Shown: positions 25,213 through 36,718, counted from the stretch's first letter. The stretch is 64,000 nt of DNA from Euphorbia lathyris (GCF_963576675.1 NC_088911.1:85217256-85281255), one strand, 5' to 3'. Made by a program: numbers and translations. The notes: generated by a model not told the origin, from the sequence alone.

Positions 25213-25490
25213 CTTCACGTCGCATTTGAGCGCATTCCACTCAAATGCGACATGGTTTATAAGAATCCTAGTCGCATTTGTGCGTTGAATGCGCTCAAAT
25301 GCGACTCAGGAAATTCATTGTGAATACTTCGCGTCGCATTTGAGCGCATTCCATTCAAATGCGACAGGGTTTAGAAGAATCCTAATCGCATTTGTGCGTT
25401 GAATGCGCTCAAATGCGACTCAGGAAATTCATTGTGAATACTTGACGTCGCATTTGAGCGCATTCCTTTCAAATGCGACAGGGTTTATAA
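25213..25490. repeat. GTCGCATT array 2, between the two MULE-B genes
   Basis: Five hairpin modules. They lie in a tandem repeat of about 115 bp in which each period holds two modules in alternating orientation, GTCGCATTTGAGCGCATT-loop-AAATGCGAC and the mirror form. The array occupies the gap between the transposase stop and the ULP1-gene stop, and so would lie in the 3' ends of both transcripts. Confidence 0.9.
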
Positions 25491-25544
25491 CAAATTGTGC
25501 ATAAATATTACATATATAACAACATCATGAATCAGAGTACAATA

Positions 25545-28500
25545 TCATTTGAAGTCTAACAAACGTCCATGAAACAACTCAACCGTAAGTCGTAAACGAA
25601 AGAAAGCGCCATCCGTAGAATTGTATGGATATACATAAGAGTCGTCATGCGGGAGATCATGTAATCCATTTAAGAATTGTGCGTTTATGCAAGTCTAAAC
25701 GCCACAGTCATTTGAGCCGGACATTTGTTGTGGCACCCCTGTAACTCTGCTCCAAGTGATCATCCGTCGCACATTTTCCCGTCCATCTACGAAATAGGCA
25801 CTCAATTCCATTACTCTAACAATGACTTGCAAGGGTGTTTGGAGAACCGCATCCAAAGGTTGCTCCGACATGTTTGATACAAGACTGTCATATATATATA
25901 AGTGCATATTCCCCAACTCGAACACTCCTAGGATCCAGTGCTCTTGCTTGTAATTTATCGGAATAAACACTCTCTTCACTGTGTGCCAAGGGCGTACAAA
26001 ATTATCTGCATCACCTTTTACTCTTCGTACGAAATAGTCTTCACTATCCCACCCCGGTTCATTGAACCCCTTCACAAACATGGCTTGGCACATACATCCA
26101 ACAAAGTCAGTATCAACAGTGGTCCATTCTGCAGCCACATCAGTTTGTACTGACTGTCGTCTAAGTAAATACAGCCAACCATTGATATGCTACAATAAGA
26201 TTATGCAAACATTTAATACAGTAAAAGTCACATACTTACAAATGAATATGATATAAGATTAAGGTTACCTCATTCCAGATATATGTCCCCACATCCCGAA
26301 GTGTATTGAAAAATTTTGCATCCAAACTGTATATTTCTAAACCTTTCAAACGTATTCCCTGAGTTGATTCAGGCCCGTTGATCCACGATTCCAGCTCTTC
26401 TATCAAACATGCATCTATTCGGTGGCGCTGATCATCAACATTACAAATGACTGGTCTTTCCTCAAATCCGGACTTGATATGGCCACCATATAATGCTACT
26501 GGATCGGTGTACTTTAATGGATCGGTCCACGGCGAATTCAAATACTTGCTAACCTTAGCAACCCGTTTACCTTTTCCACGTACTACTTTTGTTCCACGTC
26601 CTGCTCCTTTTCCACGTCCTGCTCCTTTACCTCTAACTGTGCCTCCACCTCGGGTTGGAACTATACCTCCTCGAGTATTTTCCTTAACTTCATCTTTTCC
26701 GGTCCCTCGACCTTTATCTTCTTTTGGATCAACCACCTACAAAAACATGGTAATGAATAATTCATACGTGAAAGCTGTAATTCAACATCTTGTCGCATTG
26801 GAGATGAATGCGCTCTAATGCGACAAGCCATAGTGCAACATCTTGTCGCATTGGAGATGAATGCGCTCTAATGCGACAAGCCATAGTGCAACATCTTATC
26901 GCATTGGAGATGAATGCGCTCTAATGCGACAAGCCATAGTGCAACATCTTGTCGCATTGGAGATGAATGCGCTCTAATGCGACAAGCCATAGTGCAAAAT
27001 CTTGTCGCATTCAAGCGCATTCCACTACAGAATGCGACACAGAGATACGATATGTATAAATTCAACCAACTTATAGCTCTTGCTGCAACTTTGGTGTCAC
27101 TTCCTCAGGCACAGAATCATCAAGATGGACAACCTCATCTAATTGCGCAACTTCCTCCTGCACAGAATCGTCTGGTACCACAATAACATTCTGAACCTCC
27201 TCATCTTGAACCATATCTGCCTCTTGTTCCTTTCCATCTTTCATCGGCTCCTCTTGAACCATACCTGCCTCTTGTTCCTTTCCATCTTTCATCCGCCCCT
27301 CTTCGACCACTGGCTCCTCCCGAATTTTACTGGCCTCAGCCTCCTCATTCTCCACATTAGCATTGGGTCGACCCATCGCCTTTAATTCTTTTATATCTCC
27401 CTCAATCAATGATACCCGTTCATCTAGGTTGTCTAACCTACTGTCGACCTTACTAAATTGTCCCTTGCACCACGTATGATGCCTCTCAAGCACATCCGTT
27501 AGAACTTTTTGAAGTTGTTTATCTCGGTCGTTTATGACCGTGATGCAATGATATATCTATCAACTTCATCCCCTTCCTCACCACCCTCTTCATCATCACC
27601 TCCATCACCTCCATCATCACCCTCCTCTTCATCACCTTCCTCCTCATCACCTTCCTCCTCATCACTTTCCTCCTCCCCATCACCTTCCTCTTCCTCAGCT
27701 TCAACCTTCTCCTTACCTTTCATTATTGGGGCAAATATAGCATTTATATCAACTTCCCGTCCTTCAACATGGTCCACCAAATACGTGTACCAATCGAACT
27801 CTTTCTCTCTATCCTCAACCACAAGACACGCGTCTGGAGGATCAGCAACCTTACATTGAAAAAAAAATAGCAATGTATTGGTAAACAAATACAAAGTAAA
27901 GAGAAACACACGAATCTCATTCCACTTACAGAAAACGTTTCTTTGATTGCTTTGTTTGAGGGGACTATTCTCTGGGACCATCTAAACAAGCGTGGAAGTG
28001 GGCTGCCACTTCTCATTGTGTAATATGCATGAGTCACATTCCACAACTCAATAATCCAAGTTTGCAAATAAGAGGTATCCATTGATAAGAATTATAACAT
28101 TGTCGCATTCCATTTGAATGCGCTCGAATGCGACATGGTTATAACCTAATCATGTCGCATTCCAATTTCAATGCGCTCGAATGCGACACGGTTTATAACC
28201 TAATCATGTCGCATTCCATTTTCAATGCGCTCGACTGCGACACGGTTATAACTCAATCATGTCGCATTTGAGCGCATTCCATTATAAATGCGACACAGAT
28301 GGAAATTGGGCGCATTCAAACACTAAACATATATAGACAAATCATACACAAATTATACACAAATCATACCTGGAATACGTGTGCAAATCCAATAAGTTGA
28401 TATGGCACACGTTTCCTATTTCCCGCTGCATTTGCCTCTAATTGCTTCAGTCTTTTGCTAATGGCCCAGTCCAAGAACCTATGCGTCTCCTCCCAAGCCA

Positions 28501-29635
28501 ACGTCCCCCATGGAAACTCATTAAACATGCTTGGATAATCTGCAAGATCCAAAACCCAATCCTTTGCATGCCTCTCGTTAGCATTATCCAATACATTGCC
28601 ATGCACAAAGTACAACATGGCAATCATCACAGCATCTTGGTTAAATCGGTCGGTCGCATCCTTCTTCTTCCATTGTACACTTTTCAAAACTTCAAAGAAG
28701 TGAATTGTCGTTATTGTCTCGTATTTCTTGAAGTACTTATTTCGCAACCTATGCGGCATCTCTAATTCATACATTCTTTCCATGAATTCCCCAATGTTTA
28801 CCCCAAACCTTAAACCACTTATCAGGCCAAACTCCCAATCTCCAAACCGCATATCAACTCCCCTCACCCTGAACCACATCTCCCTGTGTTTACTTTCTTT
28901 ATGTTTAATCTCCCGTGATAGGACATGATGCACTATTCCAGCAGAGAAACTAGCAATTTTCATATCCAAATATTGACCAAAACATGTTTTCCTATACATT
29001 TCTAGCTGCTTTTCACTCAAATACTTCTTTATCATGACCCCAGAATCCATATTAAACCTGACTGTTACTTGAGCATCCGAATTAACCGCCTTGGGATATT
29101 TGAAAATGGAACTATGTTTTCTCTTTTTAGATTCACTGGGATCATGCTGTAACAATTTTAAACATACACACATTAAATTCTCTAACAAAACTGACATATT
29201 CTATGTATAAGGCTTACAATCATGTCGCATTCGTTTGTGAATGCGCTCAAATGCGACAATGTTTCATGGTGTATAATGTCGCATTTGAGCGCATTTAGGT
29301 AATAAATGCGACAGTTTAATGGAATGGCTCGTCGCATATGTCGCATTTAGGTAACAAATGCGACACTATGTTCGCCTATTATACCTTGTCGCATTTGAGC
29401 GCATTTAGGTAACAAATGCGACACTATGTTCGCCTATTATACCTTGTCGCATTTGAGCGCATTTAGGTAACAAATGCGACCATATCTACATACAGTTAAC
29501 ATACGAGCGCATTCGAGCGCATTTAATCCATTAATGGCGGTAACAGGGAAGAAGATGATGCATGCTTACCTTATGCTTTGTCCGTCCTTCCTCTTCGCTT
29601 GCCGCCGCCGCCGTCGCCTTCCGTTTTCTTGCCAT
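25545..29635 (-). CDS. DUF1985-ULP1 cysteine protease gene carried by MULE-B
   Basis: A multi-exon minus-strand gene. Exon 1 (29570-29635) encodes a basic start, MARKRK. Exon 2 (28370-29146, 777 nt) holds the DUF1985 domain (FGQYLDMKIASF, WFRVRGVDMRFGDWEFGL). A short exon (about 28082-27930) and an exon from 27849 lead into an acidic EEGDEEEGDEEEGDD repeat and a coiled segment with repeated MKDGKEQEA (27071-27530), where splicing is unresolved. Exon 26269-26736 encodes an RG/KG-rich linker (GKGAGRGKGAGRG). Exon 25545-26189 encodes the ULP1/C48 protease: EHWILGV (His), IYDSL (Asp), then QQMSGSNDCGV (Gln and catalytic Cys). A TAG at 25695-25697, two codons after the catalytic Cys-Gly, cuts off a 49-codon C-terminus that is otherwise open. 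ULP1 enzymes process SUMO; the target here is unknown. Confidence 0.75.
26783..27048. repeat. GTCGCATT array 3, intron of the ULP1 gene
   Basis: Four near-identical 53-bp tandem units starting at 26783, 26836, 26889 and 26942. Each contains CTTGTCGCATTGG, a short loop, AATGCGCTC and TAATGCGACAAG. A fifth, divergent module follows near 27000-27042. One unit has ATCGCATT in place of GTCGCATT. The array lies in the spacer before the RG-rich exon. Confidence 0.9.
28100..28308. repeat. GTCGCATT array 4, intron after the DUF1985 exon
   Basis: Four modules at about 58-bp spacing. Three have the form GTCGCATTCC-loop-AATGCGCTCGAATGCGAC (one arm reads GACTGCGAC) and the last is mirrored. It occupies most of the intron downstream of the 777-nt exon, the same intron that carries array 7 in MULE-C. 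Confidence 0.9.
29221..29518. repeat. GTCGCATT array 5, first intron of the ULP1 gene
   Basis: Five modules, three of them sharing the loop AGGTAACA or AGGTAATA, plus an orphan GAGCGCATTCGAGCGCATT at the end. It fills intron 1, matching array 6 in MULE-C. Confidence 0.9.
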
Positions 29636-29878
29636 CACAGTCGCGCTTCGCAGGGAAGAAAGAAACCGGAGATGAAAATGTCGAGGTAGGAGAAAATGAA
29701 AATGAAAATGTAGAGAAGAACAACCCGGATTATATATAGTGATGAGTTCAAAACGTAAAATGCAGTTGAAACGAACTGAAAATGAAGAAGATGAACCACA
29801 ATGAAGTTGAATGGGAAAGGTCAGGTGAGGAAGTGGAAGTGGAAGGAGCGGGAGGTAGGAGATGAACCTTCAAACTAA

Positions 29879-29993
29879 AATAAGGGTAGTTTTGTCCAAA
29901 ATGGGTTTATTTGTCTAATTTGGTAAAATGAAAGGAAGGTGGGTTAGATATGTAAAGTGGGGTTCTTCATTGGGCTAGATTAGTAATTATCCC
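29879..29993 (-). repeat. MULE-B right terminal inverted repeat
   Basis: Partner of the left repeat, followed directly by target-duplication copy CAAATTGAA at 29994-30002. Confidence 0.92.
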
Positions 29994-30252
29994 CAAATTG
30001 AATTGCAGTCGCGTAAAATGAACTTAAGTATCAATTTACTTCATAAACTGTCAAATTAGTTAAAAAATGTAAAATGCCCATTATATGATTTATGGTTTGG
30101 ATTTAGGGAGCTGTGTTTTGAGGGACTATGTTTTGTTGTTATAAAAGCACTCCTAATTGTCATCATAACTTAACGGTGTAATTTCAAATACTATGTTTTA
30201 TAAAAAAAACATATCATAGACATTTATTTGCAAACTTTTAAACCACATGCCT

Positions 30253-31190
30253 ATGTTTGGAAATTAAACAAACCAGAAAAATTATTTTTTTACTTTTCCC
30301 TTAAAATTAATATATTAAGCGAACACTCGGTTTAAATTTCGAAATCGAAATCCAGAATGACTTTTTTTTAAAAGAAACCCAAAATGACTTTATTCATTTT
30401 GTTTGGTTCAATCTAGAATCAAAATCTAATTCCCTTAAACATTGTTTGATTTTTTTAATGATCAGAATAATGAGTAATATTTATCAAAAATAATTTGTTA
30501 AGTAATACTCACCTTCAATCTGTATATATTATAAATTATGTGGTTTCAATTATTTTCAAATACAGATATAGCAAAAACAGACCAAAATAATAAACTATGT
30601 AAAAAAAAAAAAAAAAGTTGACATGACAGTTAAAGTTCAATTATTATGGAATATTTTTATCTTTCTATTTAGCCCATCACTATCTTACATCCCACTATTT
30701 CTCTACCCACTCTCGTTTTCCCTTCAAGCTTTCAATTAAGTGACACTAGCCTGGTATTCCTAATAAAACTTGACCTTTCCTCTTCTCATCTCGGAGAACA
30801 AATTCTACAAAAAAAAAAAACAAAATGTCAAACTTAACAACCAAAATTTCTATGCCAAATGGTCAAAAGTCCACAAAATTAACACATAACAATGCGATCA
30901 GCACAGCATCTGCATGACCAAGTGCCAATAATATGGACTACAGTAGATTCAAATTAATTAGCTAAAAGGTTTAGAGAATAGGTAACACCTATGTTGCACA
31001 GAAACTACTCCAGTAGCTTTTCCGCGTTACATGTCCATTTCCGTTTCCTAGATATGTTTTAAAGACCATACTTTAGAAATAACGTTTTTTAGTGTCCATT
31101 TCAGTTCCAGTGCAACATAGGTTAAAACTGACATTTTTCTTCTCCTTTTCTTATAGACAATTTAGAGATATATTTACAAATGATATATTA
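30253..31190. other. AT-rich spacer
   Basis: No coding exon is supported. Contains an A run at about 30600-30616. The right end would hold the 3' UTR of the PrmC gene, which is transcribed leftwards and ends its coding at 31191. Confidence 0.5.
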
Positions 31191-34064
31191 TCATTGATGA
31201 AATCCTGTGACAAATCGTTCGATACCAGCAAAATCAGATACTATTTTTACATTGCAAAAGCTGCCAGGATAATTATGTTCCATGTGATCTTTAAGAAACT
31301 TGCACTGCTTCTCACCATTTGTCTGTAGCAGAAAATAAAAGAGAAATAAGAAATAATTAACTGAATAAATCAATTTAATTAACAAATTTCAATAATCATG
31401 ATCTAAGATTATCTACATCATATCGTCAATAAAACCGGAATGATAACGATGATGATAAATTGAACTTTCACAAACAGTTTTTCCTGCTATTATCAATGTT
31501 TCATGTATCAAGAAAAGACACTCATGAATATCCAAATACTATACAAGCATGATTGTGAAAGAAAAACTGTATCTGCTAGCTACCATGACGCTATTGAAGA
31601 AAAGTACTCATGACAAGAAAACTTAAGATAATAAGATATGATACCTCAAAAGCAAAAAAACCACCAGGTTTCAACATTAAGGCAGCCCCATTGATTAGAT
31701 GTAGAAGGTCATCCATGCCAGTAGTACCACCATCTAATGCAAGCCTTGGCTCATGTTTACCAACTTCAGCTTGTAACCCAGAGATATCGTCAGCTGGTAT
31801 GTAAGGTGGGTTACTTATAACACCAGCAAGCTTTCCTTCCATATCCGTCACTGGTTCAAACCAAGATCCTTTTCTAACTTCAATTTTATCCTGATTTCAC
31901 ATTAAATGGAGAGCTTAAGAATGGCAACTGACGAACAATAGATATGGAGAGTCATGGAACTCTACTTTCTATAGCTAGTCAATAATACTCAACTTTGTAA
32001 TAGAAACTTTTCACAATTTATATATCATTTATGCATTTTCCCTACTCAATTAGTAAACTCCTGTTACAGAATAGAGCACTAAAACACAGGGAATGTTTAC
32101 ACAAAGCCTAATTTCACCTCCGACCTGAACTAGCTAATTCTACATTTTCACTTACTCAGGGTATTGCATTCATTTTCATTGAAGTTGAAAAATGTTGGAG
32201 AATGATGGCAGACAAGTGAAATGGAATGGAAGTGTCTGAAAGATGTAAAGTGAAAGGATGTGAAAGTGTGTGAAAGGAAACATTCAAGAAGTTAAAGATA
32301 GATTCTGTTAGTAGTTATTGACTCGTGTCAAGTGAATAAGCAGGAAGATTGATTAGTTTGTTATAGAGTTAGTTAGAGCATCTCCAAGAGACTCTTAGTA
32401 CACTCTCTAAAAATAATATAAATAATTGACTCTTAGTGATTTAAAAGTGACTAAGATATATCATTTCCAACAATACTCTTTATATTAAATCTTTATTTAT
32501 TATTTTATTATTAAGATTATTATTTATTGTTATATTTACCAATAGTGTGAAGAGAGAGACTCTTCAATAATAAGTTATTAATAAAAAATGAAGTTAAGAG
32601 GCACTATGAGGTGGAGAGAGGCTCTTTATTAATAGAGAGGATGGAGAGACTCTTAGTTATTTGAGGAGTCACTAAAAAGCTGTTGGAGCTGATTTTCACC
32701 TCTCCCTCCTCAAATTTTAATTTAAGAACCAAATTAAGAGGTTGTTTGAGATACTCTTAGAGAACAATGATGTGTAATTGTACATGTACATTGTGATTTC
32801 CAGAATAATCAGTAAGGAAGTTTCATTTCTCTTCTTCCAATTACACTTCAGTGTTTTTATCATGATATAAGAGACATGGTTCAAAATTGGAGCCCCCGCT
32901 GATATTATTAGCATCATGCACAAAATGAATTGGGCGTGAGGGACGTGAGGGGTGTGTTAAATATCCCACGTTGTTAAATTGGAAAGCATATGTGAGGCAA
33001 TCATCTTCCTTTGAGCTAGCTTTTGGGATGAGTGAGGCCTTTGTTTACATGATTTTCTATTTTGAAGCAATATCTTCCTAATGAACCTGAACATTTGAAG
33101 CAACTAAGTTTGCACATAGATAAATTTACCAATGGTCTAGATTTCAGTTTCTAGCACACAAAAATTTTAACAATACAAAATTCAATCAATCATTAATCAA
33201 AGAACCAACAGTAGATTAAAAAGACTCATAAACTAAGATTTACAACTAAAATAACCAACAATTATTGAATTGGAATAGAAGGAAGCCCGGCAAAACAAAC
33301 ATTGAAATTGCAATAAATTCACTAACCTGATGATATCTATGGACATTATAAGCCGCCACCGCAACTGCCACTGGGCTTAAATCAGTGGCAACGACTCTTC
33401 CCTGAGTCCCCAAAATTCCAGCAATCCCGAGGGCAATAGCACCACTACCAGTCCCCAAATCTGCCCACAAACCTTCTGCGAGCCCTTCATTATTCAAGAT
33501 CACATCTTTCACGAGATCAACTATCAATTCAGTTTCAGGCCTCGGAATCAAGACTCCTTCTTGTACACACAAAACTAAATCACGCCAATGCTCACACCCA
33601 ACTATATACTGGAAAGGTCTCCTCTCTTGTATTCTCTGGCGCCAAAGATCATACAACTGGTCGACAGATGTCCTTAGCTTAACATCCAATGAATTATTTT
33701 CAACATCCAATCGAGATATCAGGGAATGGTCTTCAAGCGAGTCTTCTAGTAGCCATTTGAGTTCTCGGCAGAGAAGAGTGGAGTCAGGGCCGTTGTCTAA
33801 ATGGGCAAAAGAGGACCCAACTGAGGCAGCAAGGTCTTTAGCCCAGTTATGCCATTTAATGATGTCTGATAAAGGGGTTGAGAATATTGGTGGCCTTAAG
33901 AAGAGTGGGGTCCTGGGTTTTACTTGTAGAGAACAGGAAAACGAAGGTGAAGGCGAAGATGAACATGATATTGAATTTGAATTTGAAGAGGAGCAAACAG
34001 GTCTGAAGAAAGTGGGACGGAGAAAGGGCATGCGCGCTACAGCAAATGTAGAGCTTAGTTTCAT
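31191..34064 (-). CDS. PrmC/HemK-like: Organellar PrmC/HemK release-factor glutamine methyltransferase
   Basis: Three exons join in phase: 33327-34064, 31645-31890 and 31191-31322, giving 371 aa. The first 55 or so residues are rich in Ser, Arg and Pro with almost no acidic residues, typical of an organelle transit peptide. A PrmC-type N-terminal region follows, with the conserved PFQYIVGCEHWRDL and LIPRPETE segments. The SAM-binding motif GTGSG lies at 204-208 and ATDLSP follows at 226-231. NPPY at 273-276 is the motif that grips the glutamine of GGQ in peptide-chain release factors. Bacterial PrmC is usually about 275-280 aa; the excess is the transit peptide and a plant spacer. The expected role is methylation of plastid or mitochondrial release factors to support translation termination. 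All key residues are present and the gene looks functional. Confidence 0.92.
32376..32756. mobile_element. Tourist/Harbinger-type MITE in PrmC intron 1
   Basis: 381 bp with inverted ends GAGCATCTCCAA...GTTTGAGATACTC and a TTA duplication on both sides (32373-32375 and 32757-32759), as in PIF/Harbinger MITEs. The body is AT-rich and non-coding. A second copy, inverted and itself interrupted, is at 62616-63633. Confidence 0.85.
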
Positions 34065-35546
34065 CTTTGAGACGCCGAATTCGAAATCATTAACAATCTA
34101 CTCATAAAAATCACGAGAAGAACAAAAATTTAGAAAGAGAAGAGATAAATAGTTCTGTTACTAGACAGTAATTAAAGGAAGAGGCAACTGATCCTTTTAG
34201 TCCTGGCTATATCCAAGATTTTATATTTAACCTCGTTCCATTATCTCATTTGGTTTTGGTCCAGCGGCTTAGATTTAATAAGTGCACCGAGTAGCAAACT
34301 CCAACTAAGGAAGTATGTCCCTACAAGTTAGAATCAACATCATATAACACTTCGAAAATAGGGAAAGGGAAGACCACACGATGTGTGACCTCACTCATAC
34401 TTCGTGTTGGAATTTTGTGAAGTTCCTGCTTCTTTTGGGGGCTAATTCACACAATGTGTCCCTATTTCAACATATCATGTGACATGTTCTTGGCCAACTC
34501 CAATTCGGGATGAATTTTAGCCTGGACGGTGTGTTATTAAAGTCGCACGTCGTATGAGATTACTTCACTAGCAAGTTGCGGAACCTGCCATCTCTATACA
34601 CCTAATAATGACTGTTCTTTCCATCCTATATTTACTATTTGGTCACTTAGCTTTAATTCATACTTTTTCATTATATTATTGTAAGTCCACTTTGCCCCTA
34701 TTGTTTAGATGATGTTAGTATTATAGGAGGAGGGGTATTAGGTCCATTCTCACTCAGGATTGCTAACGTATATAAGTCTAATGTTTTTGTATGAAAGGCA
34801 AGCTTTATCAATCAAAACTTATTTCCTCCGTTAGAAGCTAAAATCTTCACCTTGAATGATATTATTTCTTTTTAGTTAAACTACAAAAGAATATTATCTT
34901 TGTTGGTTTACGATCAAAATCTTCACTATCGTTACGATCATTATCACATTTCAATTTGTCCAAATATGTAAAAATATTCATGATTCTAAATCTCCAAAAC
35001 AAATTAACTTTCTATTTTTTTTTAGAGTTTTATAGTTTTTCTTTAAATTAAAAGATTAATCCTATCACTTTAACCCATTATACAGAACAAATAAGACACT
35101 ATATAAATTGAGGGGACTAATCTACCATTTTTAGACGAGTTAAAGTAGCTAATTATAATCTATTAATTCATGCTAATGAGAATTAATGAACTTGTTCATT
35201 TCATAAGAAGAAAACCAAGTTTGGCATGCAACACTAAATGCAAGAGAAGAGAATGCAGGACTTTTAAGGCTTTGTTCGCTGCATGCCACCATCCTTCTCA
35301 TCACTAGACACACTTTTGTATGGACAAACATAAAACTCAAGATGTTGAAGAGAAGTAAGGTATTGTAACAACTCAACTGAAGAAATTGTAAAACTTTATT
35401 TCAGTGAACATCATATGGCATTAATACAGAGACAAACACCTTTTTTATATGTTTAAAGTTGAAAAAAAGAGCAATAGTAAGAAATCCAATTGGACCTAGA
35501 AGCTAGCTAAAGCTTCAATTATTAATTCATCCAGATTTTTCCACAT
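34065..35546. other. Spacer between the PrmC and Root_cap genes
   Basis: Holds the PrmC promoter next to 34065 and the 3' UTR of the Root_cap gene at the right end. No further exon, RNA gene or clear transposon was recognised. Confidence 0.5.
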
Positions 35547-36641
35547 TTACTTTTTGCAAACAATTCCATATCCTGCAGATGAGGTATGTGTGCAGTCAAG
35601 GGTGATATAGTTCATCATGGATGAGGTTTCTTTCTTCTCTTGTGGAGAGAAAATGCAAGTTTGGCAATCTGATGAAAGAAGAGATGCAATTCTGTAATTT
35701 TCCTCACCTCCTAGAACTGGCATTGCAACACCTGGCTTTGCTGGGTTCTCAAAATCAGGCCTATAAGTCCTTCCTAAAACTCCATCTACCTTAGGCGAAA
35801 GGTTCATGAACCTGAACTGAATCTCCAAATGTACAAAACAATCATCAGCAGGTATTTGATATTTATGGATTCTATCATCTTCTTTAGTCACTGGCACCAC
35901 ATTCACCATAATCTCAGCACCATCCTTGAGTGTCACAATCACACTGTTCTTGCTTGACACTCTCTCAACTTTCACATCTTTCTCTGGAGAATACCATGTG
36001 GAAAGGGATCCTTCAGGAACAACTAATTCTTCCCCATTGTAACTGAACTTCAAATGGTCAATTTCAGCATCCCAAGTTGCAGCCTTAGTGGCTTCAAGAG
36101 AAAATGAATGAGAATTAAAAAGGACCCCCAGAGCTTGAATCCATGTGAAATCCCTGCTCCTGCCTGCCGGTCTGTGTCCAATGAAACGTCCATTAATCTG
36201 AAGATCAGAATCTGATACTAAGCTGAAATGTTGATCACTCTTTCCATGGAAATAGAAAACAACACCATCTCCACCAATGAAACGGGGATCAAAGCATGCT
36301 GAGCCTGGGGTGTCACAGTTTGCTTTGCGATCTGATTAAAAAGTAATTCATATCATATCATATATGAGTGACACAAAGGAAGAAAAATAGGAGATAAATG
36401 AAATAGTCTTACGCTTGCACTGAGAGTAGCATTGAGGAGAGTTACAGTTGACATAACAGACTTTAGCTTTGGGGTCTTCGGAGGAGAGGCTGGGGCATTC
36501 AGCAGGGCACTCTAAATACTTGGCCCCGCATCGGCTGGTATGGCTGCAATAGTAAGATTCAGCATTAGCCTGCTGTATAATGCCTGCTGCAAGGAAGGCT
36601 ACTAGAAGGAGAAACAAACAGCTCCTGCTTAATATCTCCAT
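35547..36641 (-). CDS. Secreted Root_cap-domain protein
   Basis: Two exons, 36413-36641 and 35547-36331, join in phase to 337 aa. Residues 1-27 form a clear signal peptide (MEILSRSCLFLLLVAFLAAG, with likely cleavage after QQANA). A short Cys-rich segment follows (residues 31-76, eleven Cys including CSHTSRCGAKYLEC and CYSQCK). The rest matches the Root_cap family: CDTPGSACFDPRFIGGDG, FHGKSDQHFSLVSD, WIQALGVLF, the paired TWDAEIDHL / YSPEKDVKVERV strands, and a closing Cys pair (CQTCIF). Plant members are extracellular or wall-associated and often expressed in root cap or seed; no biochemical activity is established for the family. All Cys and the frame are intact. Confidence 0.9.
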
Positions 36642-36718
36642 GTTTTTGTTTAGTATTACAACTTAATTAGAGAAGAGGAAGCAAGGCAAGTGATGCAAAG
36701 CACCCCCTTCTTCTGGGG

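Larger units (their letters stand above)
21878..29993 (+). mobile_element. MULE-B: 8.1 kb Mutator-like element with a ULP1-like gene
   Basis: Ends are GGGATAATTAC...GTAATTATCCC. The 115-bp terminal inverted repeats (21878-21992 and 29879-29993) differ at two positions by eye, and the perfect 9-bp duplication CAAATTGAA flanks them (21869-21877 and 29994-30002), the signature of Mutator transposition. It holds a plus-strand transposase and a converging minus-strand DUF1985-ULP1 gene, the combination known from the KAONASHI/CUMULE type of MULE. Five arrays of GTCGCATT hairpin modules fill the spacers and introns. The intact transposase and near-identical ends suggest recent and perhaps ongoing mobility. 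Confidence 0.92.
21696..30252. mobile_element. Small hairpin element split by MULE-B
   Basis: About 135 bp at 21696-21830 (words GTGGTTTAAAAGTTT, GATATATTTTTTTT, ATTTGAAATTA, GATGACAAT) reappear as reverse complement at about 30107-30252, just outside MULE-B on both sides. Removing MULE-B and one target-duplication copy leaves an element of roughly 430 bp with long imperfect inverted arms. MULE-B therefore landed in the loop of an older foldback/MITE-type element. Confidence 0.6.

Noticed and set aside
26783..27048. CRISPR-like array of regularly spaced repeats
   Set aside because: Units are 53-bp near-identical tandem copies without unique spacers, each a hairpin, inside an intron of a plant transposon gene. 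There are no cas genes and the host is a eukaryote.
27509..27859. Plus-strand Ser/Pro-rich protein
   Set aside because: Reverse reading of the acidic EEGD repeat of the ULP1 gene.
29330..29480. Satellite DNA such as a centromeric repeat
   Set aside because: The repeated words are confined to MULE introns and spacers, with short irregular arrays rather than long homogeneous tandem runs.
33757..34107. Plus-strand frame opposite PrmC exon 1
   Set aside because: Mirror frame of the transit peptide and N-terminal region; acidic low-complexity content arises from the Ser-rich sense strand.
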